A stretch of 64,000 nucleotides of DNA from Plantibacter sp050587525 (GTDB taxonomy: Bacteria > Actinomycetota > Actinomycetes > Actinomycetales > Microbacteriaceae). A program made the translations under genes and the position numbers. The stretch's first letter is position 1, and every line of letters starts with the position of its first letter. This document shows, piece by piece, positions 51,947 to 59,923 of this stretch. Location: the NCBI RefSeq assembly GCF_050587525.1, contig NZ_JBOBFT010000001.1, positions 372,001 to 436,000 on the forward strand, given 5' to 3'. The notes under the pieces were generated by a model. That model did no database searches. It was not told where the DNA came from and saw nothing but the letters and a program-made list of their open reading frames with translations.

Positions 51947-53305
51947 TCAGGCGACGGGCACCATCGATCCAGCGGGATCCCGCAGCACGGGGGCGAACGC
52001 GAGCTCTGCGGCGCCCACGACGAGCAGGTCCGCGCCGAGCGACGAACGCGCGATGCGCACGGGCTCCCGCGAACCGAACATGACCGATCGGCTCACCGCC
52101 TGCTCCAGTCGATCCGACACGACCGCCGACACCGACCCGAGGAAACCGCCGAGCACGATGAGCGACGGGTTGAAGACGTTGACGGCGTTCCGGATCGTGA
52201 TCGCGAGGAAATCGGCCTGTGCCTCCACGAGCTCCCGCAGCGCCGGGTCGAGGTGCTCCGGATCGGCGAACCGCTCGAGGAGGACGGCGTCGAGCTCCTC
52301 GGCGCGGGCATCGGTCAGGCCGACGGCGTCGAGCAGCGGGCCGCGCCGCACCTCGGTCTCCAAACACCCGGAGGAGCCGCAATGACAGCGCGCACCGTTC
52401 GTGTTGACGAGCGTGTGCCCGAGCTCCCCCGCATACCCGTTCTCCCCGGTCAGCAGGGTGCCGTTGCTGACGACTCCCCCGCCGATGCCGCTCGCACCGC
52501 CGTTCAGGTAGACGAGGTTCCGGATCCCGGCGCCCGCACCGAAGATGTGCTCCGCCAGAGCTCCGGCGGCCGCGTCGTTCGCCGCGAACACGGGCATCCC
52601 GAGCGCCTGCTGCAGCATCTCGGCGAGCGGTTCATCGCGCCAGTCGAGGTGCGGGGCGAGTTGGACGAGGCCGTCCGATGCCCGCACGAGACCGGGCACG
52701 GCGAGGCCGACGCCGACCGTCCGATAGGAGGCGTCGAGTTCGTCGCGCATGCCGGCGACGACGGCCGACACGATGTTCACGACCTCCTCCGCCGACGGCA
52801 CGCGGAGGGTCTCGAAGCGGATGCGCTTGATGACCTGGCCACCGAGAGCGACGAGGCCGATCGTCACCGCGTCGAGCTCCGGGTTCACGGCGAGCGACAC
52901 GACCTTGCGACCCGGGACGATCACGAGGCTGGGACGGCCGACGTGCCCGGCGGTGTCCGGCTCCGCCTCATCGACCAGTTCCAGCGCGACGAGTTCGCCC
53001 ACCAGGGCGCCGATCGTCGACCGGTTGAGTCCGGTCTCCGCGGTCAGCTGCGCACGGCTGATGGAACCACGCGTGTGCACGAGTCGGAGCACCGCGGAGA
53101 GGTTGTTGCGGCGGACGTCGTCGAGGTTGTTGCCCCGAGTGCTCGTGCGCTGCGATGGCAGCTGCTGCGACTGCCGCTTCGACTGCGGTTGCGGTGGCTG
53201 CGGTTGCGGTTGCGGTTGCTGCGGTTGCGGTTGCGGTTGCTGCGGTGATTCCGGAGTTCGGGGAGCCTTCGACGGCTGCGGGTCGGAGACGCTGGTCTCG
53301 AGCAC
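51947..53305 (-). CDS. ROK-family transcriptional regulator with a Pro/Gln-rich N-terminus
   Basis: 452 residues from the GTG at 53305, chosen for the GGAGGT 8 nt upstream. The first ~60 residues are a Pro/Gln repeat (QPQPQPQQPQPQPQPPQPQ) encoded by hexamer DNA. Then comes a MarR-like winged helix (NNLSAVLRLVHTRGSISRAQ, TGLNRSTIGALVGELVALEL) and the ROK kinase-like domain with NGGASGIGGGVVSNGTLLTG, GYAGELGHTLVNTNGARCHC and the zinc motif CHCGSSGCLETE. ROK repressors sense sugars or sugar phosphates. Its likely target is the adjacent sugar-dehydrogenase gene (inference). Confidence 0.92.
   Translation of the reverse strand: MLETSVSDPQPSKAPRTPESPQQPQPQPQQPQPQPQPPQPQSKRQSQQLPSQRTSTRGNNLDDVRRNNLSAVLRLVHTRGSISRAQLTAETGLNRSTIGALVGELVALELVDEAEPDTAGHVGRPSLVIVPGRKVVSLAVNPELDAVTIGLVALGGQVIKRIRFETLRVPSAEEVVNIVSAVVAGMRDELDASYRTVGVGLAVPGLVRASDGLVQLAPHLDWRDEPLAEMLQQALGMPVFAANDAAAGALAEHIFGAGAGIRNLVYLNGGASGIGGGVVSNGTLLTGENGYAGELGHTLVNTNGARCHCGSSGCLETEVRRGPLLDAVGLTDARAEELDAVLLERFADPEHLDPALRELVEAQADFLAITIRNAVNVFNPSLIVLGGFLGSVSAVVSDRLEQAVSRSVMFGSREPVRIARSSLGADLLVVGAAELAFAPVLRDPAGSMVPVA
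53184..53246. repeat. GGTTGC/TGC hexamer repeat encoding the Pro/Gln tract of the ROK protein
   Basis: Runs of GCGGTT and GCTGCGGTT alternate for about 60 bp. All units are multiples of three, so length changes keep the frame. Confidence 0.88.
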
Positions 53306-53375
53306 GCTGCACCACCTCCACCGGTTTCCGCTGCCGATGACGAGCATCGGGATCGTCGAGGTCGACGAACGATCG

Positions 53376-53383
53376 ATATTATC
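53376..53383 (-). promoter_or_regulatory. AT-rich -10 region of the ROK gene
   Basis: Minus-strand GATAATAT lies about 70 bp upstream of the GTG at 53305, in an otherwise GC-rich stretch. No clear -35 is seen. Confidence 0.35.
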
Positions 53384-53532
53384 AGCGGACCCACAACAAA
53401 TTCGGCGGCTGCTCATCTGTGCAGCGAGCGCACAGGAAACCGGCAGCCTTCGGTCTGCTTCCCCGCCCCGTCGCATCGGGCCACTGCGCCCTACCCCTCT
53501 GCACCCGCCCCTCCTCGCCCCACCGGGGTGTG

Positions 53533-53622
53533 CACAATTCAGGACGATTTTCACAATTCAGGATGAACCGGCGGCGAGTCGCGCCGAAACCTCCTGAATT
53601 GTGCGGAAGTTCCTGAATTGTG
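53533..53622. repeat. Palindrome family C, copy 2 (90 bp, nested arms)
   Basis: CACAATTCAGGA at 53533 and 53552, mirrored by TCCTGAATTGTG at 53592 and 53611: the same 19/40/19-bp geometry as the copy at 39701. It lies between the divergent ROK and hemA genes, the one case not 3' of a gene. Confidence 0.93.
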
Positions 53623-53685
53623 GAAGTGATTCGGGCAGGGGCGGGCGAGGAATGGGCGGAGGGCATTCCGACAGTTGTCGGCGGG

Positions 53686-53691
53686 TAGACT
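53686..53691 (+). promoter_or_regulatory. -10 box TAGACT of a likely leaderless hemA
   Basis: TAGACT ends 6 nt before the GTG at 53698; no ribosome binding site is present. Confidence 0.55.
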
Positions 53692-53697
53692 CGACAG

Positions 53698-55146
53698 GTG
53701 CTCATGTGTGTGACGGCGAGCCATAAGAACGCCAGTTTCGACCTCCTCGAACGACTCTCTGTCGGCGCGGAGGGCGTTGCCGCGCGCCTGATCGAGCACC
53801 ACGAGTGCATCTCCGGCGCAGTCGTCGTCGCGACCTGCAACCGCTTCGAGGCGTACATCGACCTCGACGACCCCGTCACGGCAGCAGCATCCGTCGCCTT
53901 CGAAGCGGCAGCCGATGCGATCAGCGAGACCACCGGCATCCCGTCGGCTGAACTCCGCGACGTCTTCGGCCTCTCCATCGGAACCGATGCGGCAGAGCAC
54001 CTCTTCTCCGTCTCCGCCGGGCTCGAATCCGTCGTCGTCGGCGAGGGCGAGATCGCCGGTCAGGTGCGCCGCTCACTCGAAGCGGCCCGCGCGAACGGCA
54101 CGACGAGCTCGGAGCTCGAACGGCTCTTCCAGCGCGCATCCCAAACCTCCCGCGGCGTCAAGAACCGTACGCCCCTCGGCCGGGCGGGCCGCTCCATCGT
54201 CCGCCTCGCACTCGATCTCGCCGAGAGTCGCGTGAACGACTGGGCCGAACAGCGCGTCCTCCTCGTCGGCACCGGCGCCTACGCGGGCGCGAGCCTGGCA
54301 GCCCTCCGCGACCGCGGCGTGACCGACGTCCGCGTCTTCTCACCGTCGGGCCGCGCAGAGCGCTTCGCCCGCTCGCACGACCTGTCGTGGGTCGATGCCG
54401 CGGAGTTCGCAGGCGAGACGGCGCGCGCCGACCTCATCGTCACGTGCACCACGGCCGACCACCACGTCGTCGATGCCGCGATCCTCCAGGCAGGCCGCGA
54501 CCAGTTCGCCGCGCACGGTGCAGCGATCGCCGCATCACGGGCAATCGATGCTGCGGCGACGGCTGCCGAGGCGGCCCCGCTCTCCGCGGAGGAACGTCTC
54601 GCGGCGGTGCCGCACCCCGCGGTCGAGTGCCCCGTGGACCACACGTCATCGCAGCTCGTCATCGACCTCGGCCTCCCCCGTAACGTCGATCCGGACGTCG
54701 CGAGCGTCGCAGGCATCGAACTCCTCGATCTCGAGACCATCCGCATCCACGCACCGCTCGAAGAGCTCCAGGCCACGGAGGTCGCACGCTCCATCGTGAG
54801 CAACGCCGCCCGGAAGTTCGCGGCCGTCGCCGAAGAGCGCAGCCTGGAGCCGGCGGTCGTCGCGCTCCGGAGCCACGTGCACGCGATCGTCGACGCCGAG
54901 ATCAGCCGCGCCGCAGCTCGCGGGGACGACGGCACGACCGCTCAGGCCCTCCGCCACCTCGCGGGCGTCCTCCTCCACGAGCCGACCGTGCGCGCACGCG
55001 AACTCGCCCGCAACGGCGATCAGATCGCGTACACCTCCGCGCTCTCCGCACTCTTCGGCATCGACGTCGATCCCGCCGCGGGTTCCGTCGCATCGGCCGA
55101 TGCCTCCGACGACGTCGACGCGGCTGCGGGCTCCGCGGCCTCCTGA
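53698..55146 (+). CDS. hemA: Glutamyl-tRNA reductase
   Basis: 482 residues from a GTG at 53698 (ATG two codons later is possible). It reduces glutamyl-tRNA to glutamate-1-semialdehyde, the committed haem step. Family features: CVTASHKNASFDLLERLSVG, the catalytic cysteine in VVATCNRFEAYID, SAGLESVVVGEGEIAGQVRR, the NADPH site VLLVGTGAYAGASLAALRDR and the C-terminal dimerisation helices. About 35 extra residues (RAIDAAATAAEAAPLSAEER) lie within the NADPH domain, and an Asp/Ala-rich tail ends the protein. It is separated from hemE by about 9.7 kb of unrelated genes. Confidence 0.95.
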   Translation: MLMCVTASHKNASFDLLERLSVGAEGVAARLIEHHECISGAVVVATCNRFEAYIDLDDPVTAAASVAFEAAADAISETTGIPSAELRDVFGLSIGTDAAEHLFSVSAGLESVVVGEGEIAGQVRRSLEAARANGTTSSELERLFQRASQTSRGVKNRTPLGRAGRSIVRLALDLAESRVNDWAEQRVLLVGTGAYAGASLAALRDRGVTDVRVFSPSGRAERFARSHDLSWVDAAEFAGETARADLIVTCTTADHHVVDAAILQAGRDQFAAHGAAIAASRAIDAAATAAEAAPLSAEERLAAVPHPAVECPVDHTSSQLVIDLGLPRNVDPDVASVAGIELLDLETIRIHAPLEELQATEVARSIVSNAARKFAAVAEERSLEPAVVALRSHVHAIVDAEISRAAARGDDGTTAQALRHLAGVLLHEPTVRARELARNGDQIAYTSALSALFGIDVDPAAGSVASADASDDVDAAAGSAAS

Positions 55147-55206
55147 TCCGCCCGGCCCTCCCGCGTCGTAGCGCAGCATCGCCGCGCACCCCCCCGCCCC
55201 TGGTGT

Positions 55207-55293
55207 GTTCACAACTCAGGACGGCCCCGGCGTGTCACGCCCGACTCGCCGTGGGCGAGGGCCGACACGCCGCGTCGCTCCTGAGTTGTGAAC
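55207..55293. repeat. Palindrome family B, copy 3 (87 bp)
   Basis: Ends GTTCACAACTCAGGA (55207-55221) and TCCTGAGTTGTGAAC (55279-55293), again 72 bp apart. It lies between the convergent hemA and DUF4190-like genes. Confidence 0.93.
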
Positions 55294-55377
55294 ACCCGAG
55301 GGTGGACGGGCAGGCAGGGGCAGGCGGACAGCGGCAGGCGGCAAGGCTCAAGCGGCAAGGCTCAGGCACAACACAGA

Positions 55378-55403
55378 AGGGCACCGGCCGAAGCCGATGC
55401 CCT
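55378..55403. terminator. Bidirectional hairpin between hemA and the DUF4190-like gene
   Basis: AGGGCACCGGC (55378-55388) pairs with GCCGATGCCCT (55393-55403) around CGAA, a stable tetraloop, with one mismatch. Just upstream, GCGGCAAGGCTCA is directly repeated. Confidence 0.65.
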
Positions 55404-55434
55404 CCCGTCACGGCCGCGTGAACGGCCCTGGAAC

Positions 55435-56013
55435 TCAGAAGTCGCTGTAGTACGAGCCGCTGCTCGCGAGCGACGCGACGAAGATGATCCAGAAGATCAC
55501 GGCGATGATGCTGAGCAGCACGAACACACCGCTCACGATCGTGCCGGCGAGGGCGAGGCCGCGGCCCTGCTCACCCGTCTTCTTGATCTGGTTGAGGCCG
55601 ATGATGCCGAGCACGAGGCCGACGAGCGAGAAACCGACGAACGGAGCGATGATCGACAGGATCGCCATCAGGTTCGTCTTCTGCGTCGCGGGCTGCGCGT
55701 AGCCGTAGGGCTGCTGGCCGTACGGGGCTGCGGGCTGTCCGTAGGCGGCGGGCTGACCGTACGGTGCGGCGGGCTGACCGTAGGGGTCTGCGGGCTGCTG
55801 GCCGTACGGAGCTGCGGGCTGGCCGTACTGGTCCTGCTGCGGAGCCTGCGCGGGCTGCTCGCCGTACTGCGGAGCCTGGGGCGCCTGCTCACCGTACTGG
55901 GGCGCGGGCGGAACCGGCGCCTCGTACGGAGCCGAGGGCGCTGCCGGCGGCTGCTGGCCGTAGGTCTCGTCGGGTTGGCCGGGGTTCTGCTGGCCGGAGT
56001 TGGGATCGGTCAT
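55435..56013 (-). CDS. DUF4190-like membrane protein with PYGQ repeats
   Basis: 192 residues from the ATG at 56013. The N-terminal ~110 residues are Pro/Gln/Tyr/Gly-rich repeats (PYGQPAAPYGQPAAYGQPAA), a low-complexity cytoplasmic tail. Two transmembrane helices follow (LMAILSIIAPFVGFSLVGLV and GTIVSGVFVLLSIIAVIFW) with the DUF4190 linker GIIGLNQIKKTGEQGRGLAL between them. The smaller relative at 31090 shares this layout. Function unknown. Confidence 0.88.
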   Translation of the reverse strand: MTDPNSGQQNPGQPDETYGQQPPAAPSAPYEAPVPPAPQYGEQAPQAPQYGEQPAQAPQQDQYGQPAAPYGQQPADPYGQPAAPYGQPAAYGQPAAPYGQQPYGYAQPATQKTNLMAILSIIAPFVGFSLVGLVLGIIGLNQIKKTGEQGRGLALAGTIVSGVFVLLSIIAVIFWIIFVASLASSGSYYSDF

Positions 56014-56185
56014 TCTGGGCACCTCTGCACGTCTGGAGTCGTCGATTCGGGACTCATGGTCGCAACCGCTGAGCCATCATGTCAACTCACCCTACTCCGC
56101 ATGACCAGCGGCTGACCGGGAGAACTCGGGGAGCGGCGCCGTCCTGCGTCCCCAGGCCGCCCAGCGGCACGTCCACAGCCGCCGA

Positions 56186-56191
56186 TACACT
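56186..56191 (+). promoter_or_regulatory. -10 box TACACT of a likely leaderless hydrolase gene
   Basis: TACACT ends 7 nt before the ATG at 56199; the gap (GGCCCCC) has no ribosome binding site. Confidence 0.55.
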
Positions 56192-56198
56192 GGCCCCC

Positions 56199-56948
56199 AT
56201 GGCAGCTTCCGCGACCCGTGAATACCACGACCAGCAGCGGGTGACCATCATCACGGAGAGCGGCCTGCACACCGGGCCCGGCTTCGTGCTCGTCCACGGC
56301 ATCGGGATGGGCCATCGCTACTGGTCGGAGCTCGCCGACGAACTCGACAAGCACGGCCGCGTCTACGCCCTCGACCTCCCCGGCTTCGGGGACGCCCCCG
56401 AACCGGCCGAAGCACTCGACATGCCTGCATCCGGCGATCTCCTCGCGAGACTCGTCCAGCATGAGCGCATCGCCCGCCCCATCCTCATCGGGCACTCGAT
56501 GGGCACGCAGATCGTCGCGGAGGCGCTCGCCCGCCACCCGGACCTGTTCGACTGCGCCGTCCTCATCGCGCCGACCGTGAACGCCGATGAACGGTCACTC
56601 CACATGCAGGCGTGGCGGATGATTCAGGACCTCATGCACGCGAAACCGAAGGTCTGGTTCGTCGGCGCGGTCTACTACGTGAAGACGGGACCGCGCTGGT
56701 ATCTGAAGAAGCTGCGCACGATGCTCGACCATCACATCGAACGGGTGCTCCCCCGCATCCGCGCGAACGTGCTCGTCATCCGCGGCGCGAACGACCGCGT
56801 CTGCCCGGAGGGCTGGACGAAACGGGTGGCGACGATCATCCCGCACTCGCGCTACGTGGAGGTGCAGGGTCGCGGGCACGAGACGATGATCACCGCCGCG
56901 TCGGATGTCGCCGGGTACATCGTGCGGCACGTGTCCGGCCGGCTGTGA
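56199..56948 (+). CDS. Alpha/beta-fold hydrolase
   Basis: 249 residues. The oxyanion loop FVLVHGIGMGHRYWSELAD, nucleophile elbow IGHSMGTQIVAEAL, catalytic aspartate in VIRGANDRVCPEGW and histidine in GRGHETMITAA give a complete triad. A cap domain of about 60 residues (MQAWRMIQDLMHAKPKVWFV) is aromatic, suggesting a bulky or lipid-like substrate. Function otherwise unknown. It is 100 bp upstream of a second hydrolase gene on the same strand. Confidence 0.9.
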   Translation: MAASATREYHDQQRVTIITESGLHTGPGFVLVHGIGMGHRYWSELADELDKHGRVYALDLPGFGDAPEPAEALDMPASGDLLARLVQHERIARPILIGHSMGTQIVAEALARHPDLFDCAVLIAPTVNADERSLHMQAWRMIQDLMHAKPKVWFVGAVYYVKTGPRWYLKKLRTMLDHHIERVLPRIRANVLVIRGANDRVCPEGWTKRVATIIPHSRYVEVQGRGHETMITAASDVAGYIVRHVSGRL

Positions 56949-57048
56949 CGGGGCCGGCCCGGCGATCGACGAGGCAGACCGTTCCTAGTCCGCTCACGGC
57001 CGCGAACGACCCGGCGAGGTGCACAATGGACGAGGTGGAGGGGGATGC

Positions 57049-57813
57049 ATGGACGAGCAGCCGTTGATCGAGGCCGATGACGTCACCACGACGGAGGAAC
57101 CGCCCGTCGGCACCCGTCCGTCGCCGCTCACGATCGCGTGGGTCGTCATCGCCGACTACGCGTACGCGGCCGTCTGGCACGCTCGTGCCCTGTTCACGCG
57201 GGAGACGCCGAAAGCCTACGCTCGCGGCGATCGCGACAAGCCGTCGATCATCCTCATCCCCGGCGTGTACGAGACGTGGATGTTCCTGAAACCCGTCGCA
57301 GACCGACTCAACGCGGACGGCTACCGCATCAAGGTCGCTCGAGGCCTCGGCTACAACCGTCGTCCCATCCGCGACACCTCCGCGAGGCTCGCTCGCGCCC
57401 TCGCCCGCCTGTCCGCGAACCCGGCCGGCAGCATCGTCGTCGCCCACAGCAAGGGCGGACTCATCGGCAAGGACCTCCTCGTCACGGGCCGGGGGCACTC
57501 AGGCATCCGAGGCGTCGTGGCCGTGTGCTCGCCGTTCTCCGGCTCGCGTCTCGCACGCTATGTGCTGCTCGACCGCAGCCTGCGCGAGTTCGACCCGCAG
57601 GACGAGACGATCGTCGCCCTCAGCAGTGAGAACGGCGTGAACGGCGACATCGTCTCCATCTACGGCGAATTCGATCCTCATGTGCCGGACGGCAGCGTCC
57701 TCCACGGAGCGACGAACGTGCTCCTCCCCGTGTCCGGACACTTCCGGATCCTCGGCAGCCCCGAGCTCGTCGACGCCGTGCAGCACGCGGTCGACGGCTT
57801 CGCCGCAGAGTGA
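57049..57813 (+). CDS. Alpha/beta-fold hydrolase, lipase/triacylglycerol-hydrolase-like
   Basis: 254 residues from the ATG at 57049, preceded by GGAGGGG at 5 nt. A hydrophobic segment (TIAWVVIADYAYAAVWHARA) near residue 30 may anchor it to the membrane. The oxyanion region IILIPGVYETWMFLKPVADR, nucleophile VVAHSKGGLIGKDLL, aspartate in YGEFDPHVPDGS and histidine in LPVSGHFRILG form the triad. HSKGG is unusual compared with the common GxSxG but recurs in this lipase-like subgroup. A CACAAT -10 lies 21 nt upstream, so this gene has a normal leader. Confidence 0.88.
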   Translation: MDEQPLIEADDVTTTEEPPVGTRPSPLTIAWVVIADYAYAAVWHARALFTRETPKAYARGDRDKPSIILIPGVYETWMFLKPVADRLNADGYRIKVARGLGYNRRPIRDTSARLARALARLSANPAGSIVVAHSKGGLIGKDLLVTGRGHSGIRGVVAVCSPFSGSRLARYVLLDRSLREFDPQDETIVALSSENGVNGDIVSIYGEFDPHVPDGSVLHGATNVLLPVSGHFRILGSPELVDAVQHAVDGFAAE

Positions 57814-57860
57814 CGACGAAGAGGCCACTCGGCTCGGCCGCCGAGGGCCGGAGCCTGTGG

Positions 57861-57900
57861 GCGCCGAGCGCGCGGGCGCCGAGCGCGCGGGCGCCGAGCT
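57861..57900. repeat. Tandem GCGCCGAGCGCGCGG repeats (15 bp, about 2.7 copies)
   Basis: Short tandem array in the gap between the second hydrolase and the Nudix gene. Confidence 0.75.
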
Positions 57901-57951
57901 GATGGGCACGCGCCGGGTCGTGGAACGCGAGATGATCAAGGGGTGAGCACC

Positions 57952-58395
57952 ATGCCAGACCAGCCCCTTCCGGATCAGCCCGTTCCGTCCACCGCGCTGC
58001 CGGACATCGAGGTGTCCGCGCTCGCATCGATCCGAGACCGTCGTGTGCTCATGGTGACGGCTCGCGGTCGCGACGTCCTCTACATGCCCGGCGGCAAGAT
58101 CGATGCGGGTGAGACGCCCGCGGAGGCCGTCATCCGCGAGTCGCGCGAGGAGATCGCGGTCGAACTCGAGCCGGCGAGCCTCGAGGAGCTGTTCACAGTC
58201 GTGACGCAGGCGCACGGCGAGCCGGACGGACGGCTCGTGCGCATGCGGGTGTTCAGCGGGACGACCGCCGACGAGCCGATGCCGTCGGCCGAGGTGAGCG
58301 AGCTGCACTGGGCGTCGACCGCGGACCTGCACCGCTGCCCGCCCGCCGGTGGCGAGGTGCTGCGGCGTCTGGCTGCCGCGGGCCTCATCGACTGA
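57952..58395 (+). CDS. Nudix hydrolase
   Basis: 147 residues from the ATG at 57952, with AAGGGG 8 nt upstream. The Nudix box is intact: GGKIDAGETPAEAVIRESRE followed by EIAVEL, matching GX5EX7REUXEEXGU except for a missing final glycine. Preceding strands (VSALASIRDRRVLMVTARGR) and the C-terminal AEVSELHWASTADLH complete the fold. It would hydrolyse a nucleoside diphosphate linked to another group; the exact substrate cannot be told. Confidence 0.92.
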   Translation: MPDQPLPDQPVPSTALPDIEVSALASIRDRRVLMVTARGRDVLYMPGGKIDAGETPAEAVIRESREEIAVELEPASLEELFTVVTQAHGEPDGRLVRMRVFSGTTADEPMPSAEVSELHWASTADLHRCPPAGGEVLRRLAAAGLID

Positions 58396-58404
58396 CCCGT
58401 GCCG

Positions 58405-58441
58405 TTTCACAATTCCGGAACTCCTCGTCCGGAAGGCGTGA
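58405..58441. repeat. Truncated palindrome related to family D
   Basis: TTTCACAATTCCGGAA (58405-58420) is identical to the left end of the element at 44044. A short partner TCCGGAAGGCGTGAA follows after about 8 nt instead of the full right half. It lies directly 3' of the Nudix gene. Confidence 0.75.
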
Positions 58442-58455
58442 AGGCCGAGCGGGAT

Positions 58456-58542
58456 GTTCACAACTCAGGAGCAGTACGGCGTGTCGAGGCGGGGACGCGG
58501 CGTGTCGAGCGCGACACGCCGGGACGCTCCTGAGTTGTGAAC
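58456..58542. repeat. Palindrome family B, copy 4 (87 bp)
   Basis: Ends GTTCACAACTCAGGA (58456-58470) and TCCTGAGTTGTGAAC (58528-58542), 72 bp apart, with GGCGTGTCGA and GACACGCCG inside. It lies between the convergent Nudix and serine-hydrolase genes, 15 bp after the truncated D element. Confidence 0.93.
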
Positions 58543-58609
58543 AGGCACACCCGCCGAGAGGCCCAGGGACCGGGCCGGCGGGCTGGCGGGGCGGCGCCGC
58601 GGAACTCGA

Positions 58610-59515
58610 CTAGTGGACGTACTCGAGGAGGTCCTGGCCGAGGACACGGAGCGCATCGACGACGCCGAGGCGCGTGCCGAGCTCCGTGTCGTCGAAGGTC
58701 GTGCACACGGCGTAGCTGACGGCGCCGCGCGGACCGCGGAGGATGCCGGCCTCGGCACGCACGCCCGCGCTCGCACCGGTCTTGTTGAACAGCTGGATGC
58801 CGTGATCCGGTTCACGATGCGCGAGCGGGTCGAGCCCGAAGCCGGAGGCGACGAGCGACAGGTCGGTGTTGAGCGACAGCCAGCCGAGGACGCGTCGGCT
58901 CGTCGTGGAGTCGACGATGTCGCCCGTCGCGAGCTGCTGGAAGAGCCAGGCGAGCTCCCGGGCGGAACCGACGGAGAGCTGCGGGGCGTCGTCGAGGCCG
59001 CGGTTGTCGCGAACGATGTCGAGGAGGGCGGTGCGCTTGAGGCCGATGGCTTCCGCACGCTCCCGAACGGCGTCGAGGCCGACGAGACGGAGCAGGACGT
59101 TGGTGGCGAGGTTGTCACTCGTGGCGCCGATGAGCGCGGCGAGGTCGGCGACGGGGAGCGCGGGGGCCTGGAGGTGCTGCCAGATGCCGGAGTCGGCGAC
59201 GGCGTCGAGCGGTTCGCGGTCGAGGACGGTGAGGCCGCTGAAGTCGGGGTCGCCGAGACGGGCGGCGACCTCGATGAGGAGGAGCACCTTGCCGACGGAG
59301 GCCGTGGGGACGACGACGTGGTCGTCGACGGACATGAGGGCTTCGTCCGTGGTGATGTCGTTGATGCGGAGTGAGACCTGGACTCCGCCGGCGGCGAGTT
59401 CGCCGAGTGCGGAGAATCCGCGTGTGAACGGTTCGAGCTGCTCAGCAGCGCGATGACGCCCTCGGCGCGCGTTGCGCGACCGCCGACGCTCTGACTCTTG
59501 AACGCGTGATGCCAC
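58610..59515 (-). CDS. Serine hydrolase of the class A beta-lactamase / penicillin-binding superfamily
   Basis: 301 residues (GTG at 59515; the exact start is uncertain and the first ~35 residues are basic). The three motifs are present: SxxK as TASVGK at about residue 72, SDN as ATSDNLAT, and KTG as LFNKTGASAG. No signal peptide or lipobox is seen, which is odd for a beta-lactamase and suggests a cytoplasmic serine hydrolase or an unrecognised export route. The class A omega-loop glutamate is not obvious. It is divergent from the sugar ABC operon, about 410 bp away. Confidence 0.82.
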   Translation of the reverse strand: MASRVQESERRRSRNARRGRHRAAEQLEPFTRGFSALGELAAGGVQVSLRINDITTDEALMSVDDHVVVPTASVGKVLLLIEVAARLGDPDFSGLTVLDREPLDAVADSGIWQHLQAPALPVADLAALIGATSDNLATNVLLRLVGLDAVRERAEAIGLKRTALLDIVRDNRGLDDAPQLSVGSARELAWLFQQLATGDIVDSTTSRRVLGWLSLNTDLSLVASGFGLDPLAHREPDHGIQLFNKTGASAGVRAEAGILRGPRGAVSYAVCTTFDDTELGTRLGVVDALRVLGQDLLEYVH

Positions 59516-59923
59516 GGGTCGACCGAGCTCCTCTGCCTGTGGTGGTGTGCAGTGAGCTCACCCCCGGGACGCCCACCTGACGCTGCTGAGCGGACCCGTT
59601 TGCGAGGGCCCGATCCGTCGTCTCCACGGTATCGTAAGCGCCCTTCGAGCTTCCTGCCAATTCGGCCTGAGCGACACCCCGGGACACCCCGAATACCCCA
59701 CGAATGACGGGCTTTTTCGGCGTTACTGATGGCCCCCTGATGACCCCCTGTGGGGTTCCTGTGGCGGCTCCCGTGAAACGGCCGGAGGTCCGGGAAGTAA
59801 CAGCCATGTTTCGTTTCTGGAAAAAATTTGCACAGATCCCTAACTTATTGAATACTGTTTTCACAATCACCCATCAGGAAGCCAATGACGGTTCCTGACC
59901 ATCCCCCATCGAGGAGACGCACC
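59516..59923. other. 408-bp divergent regulatory region upstream of the sugar ABC operon, no gene
   Basis: Its right half is the most AT-rich DNA in the window. It holds the promoter for the operon (59828-59856), GTTACTG near 59722 and AAGTAAC near 59795 as widely spaced inverted half-sites, and a small ACCCC/GGGGT hairpin (59743-59756). A 64-codon open frame across it ignores the promoter and has no family character. Confidence 0.6.
59828..59856 (+). promoter_or_regulatory. Promoter of the sugar ABC-nagZ operon
   Basis: TTGCAC (59828-59833), 17-bp spacer, AATACT (59851-59856), in AT-rich DNA. The predicted leader is about 60 nt before the ATG at 59924. Confidence 0.65.

Noticed and set aside
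45373..52083. A 2236-codon plus-strand open frame opposite the giant ThuA gene
   Set aside because: It is a GC-skew artefact of the minus-strand gene: Arg/Val/Asp/Gly-rich, no domain, and it crosses the real promoter and intergenic region.
58554..58577. CGCCGAGAGGCCCAGGGACCGG resembling family G
   Set aside because: The central GACAGGCTC core is lost, so membership cannot be supported.
59704..59898. A 64-codon plus-strand open frame before the sugar ABC operon
   Set aside because: It spans the predicted promoter, has no ribosome binding site and no recognisable protein features.
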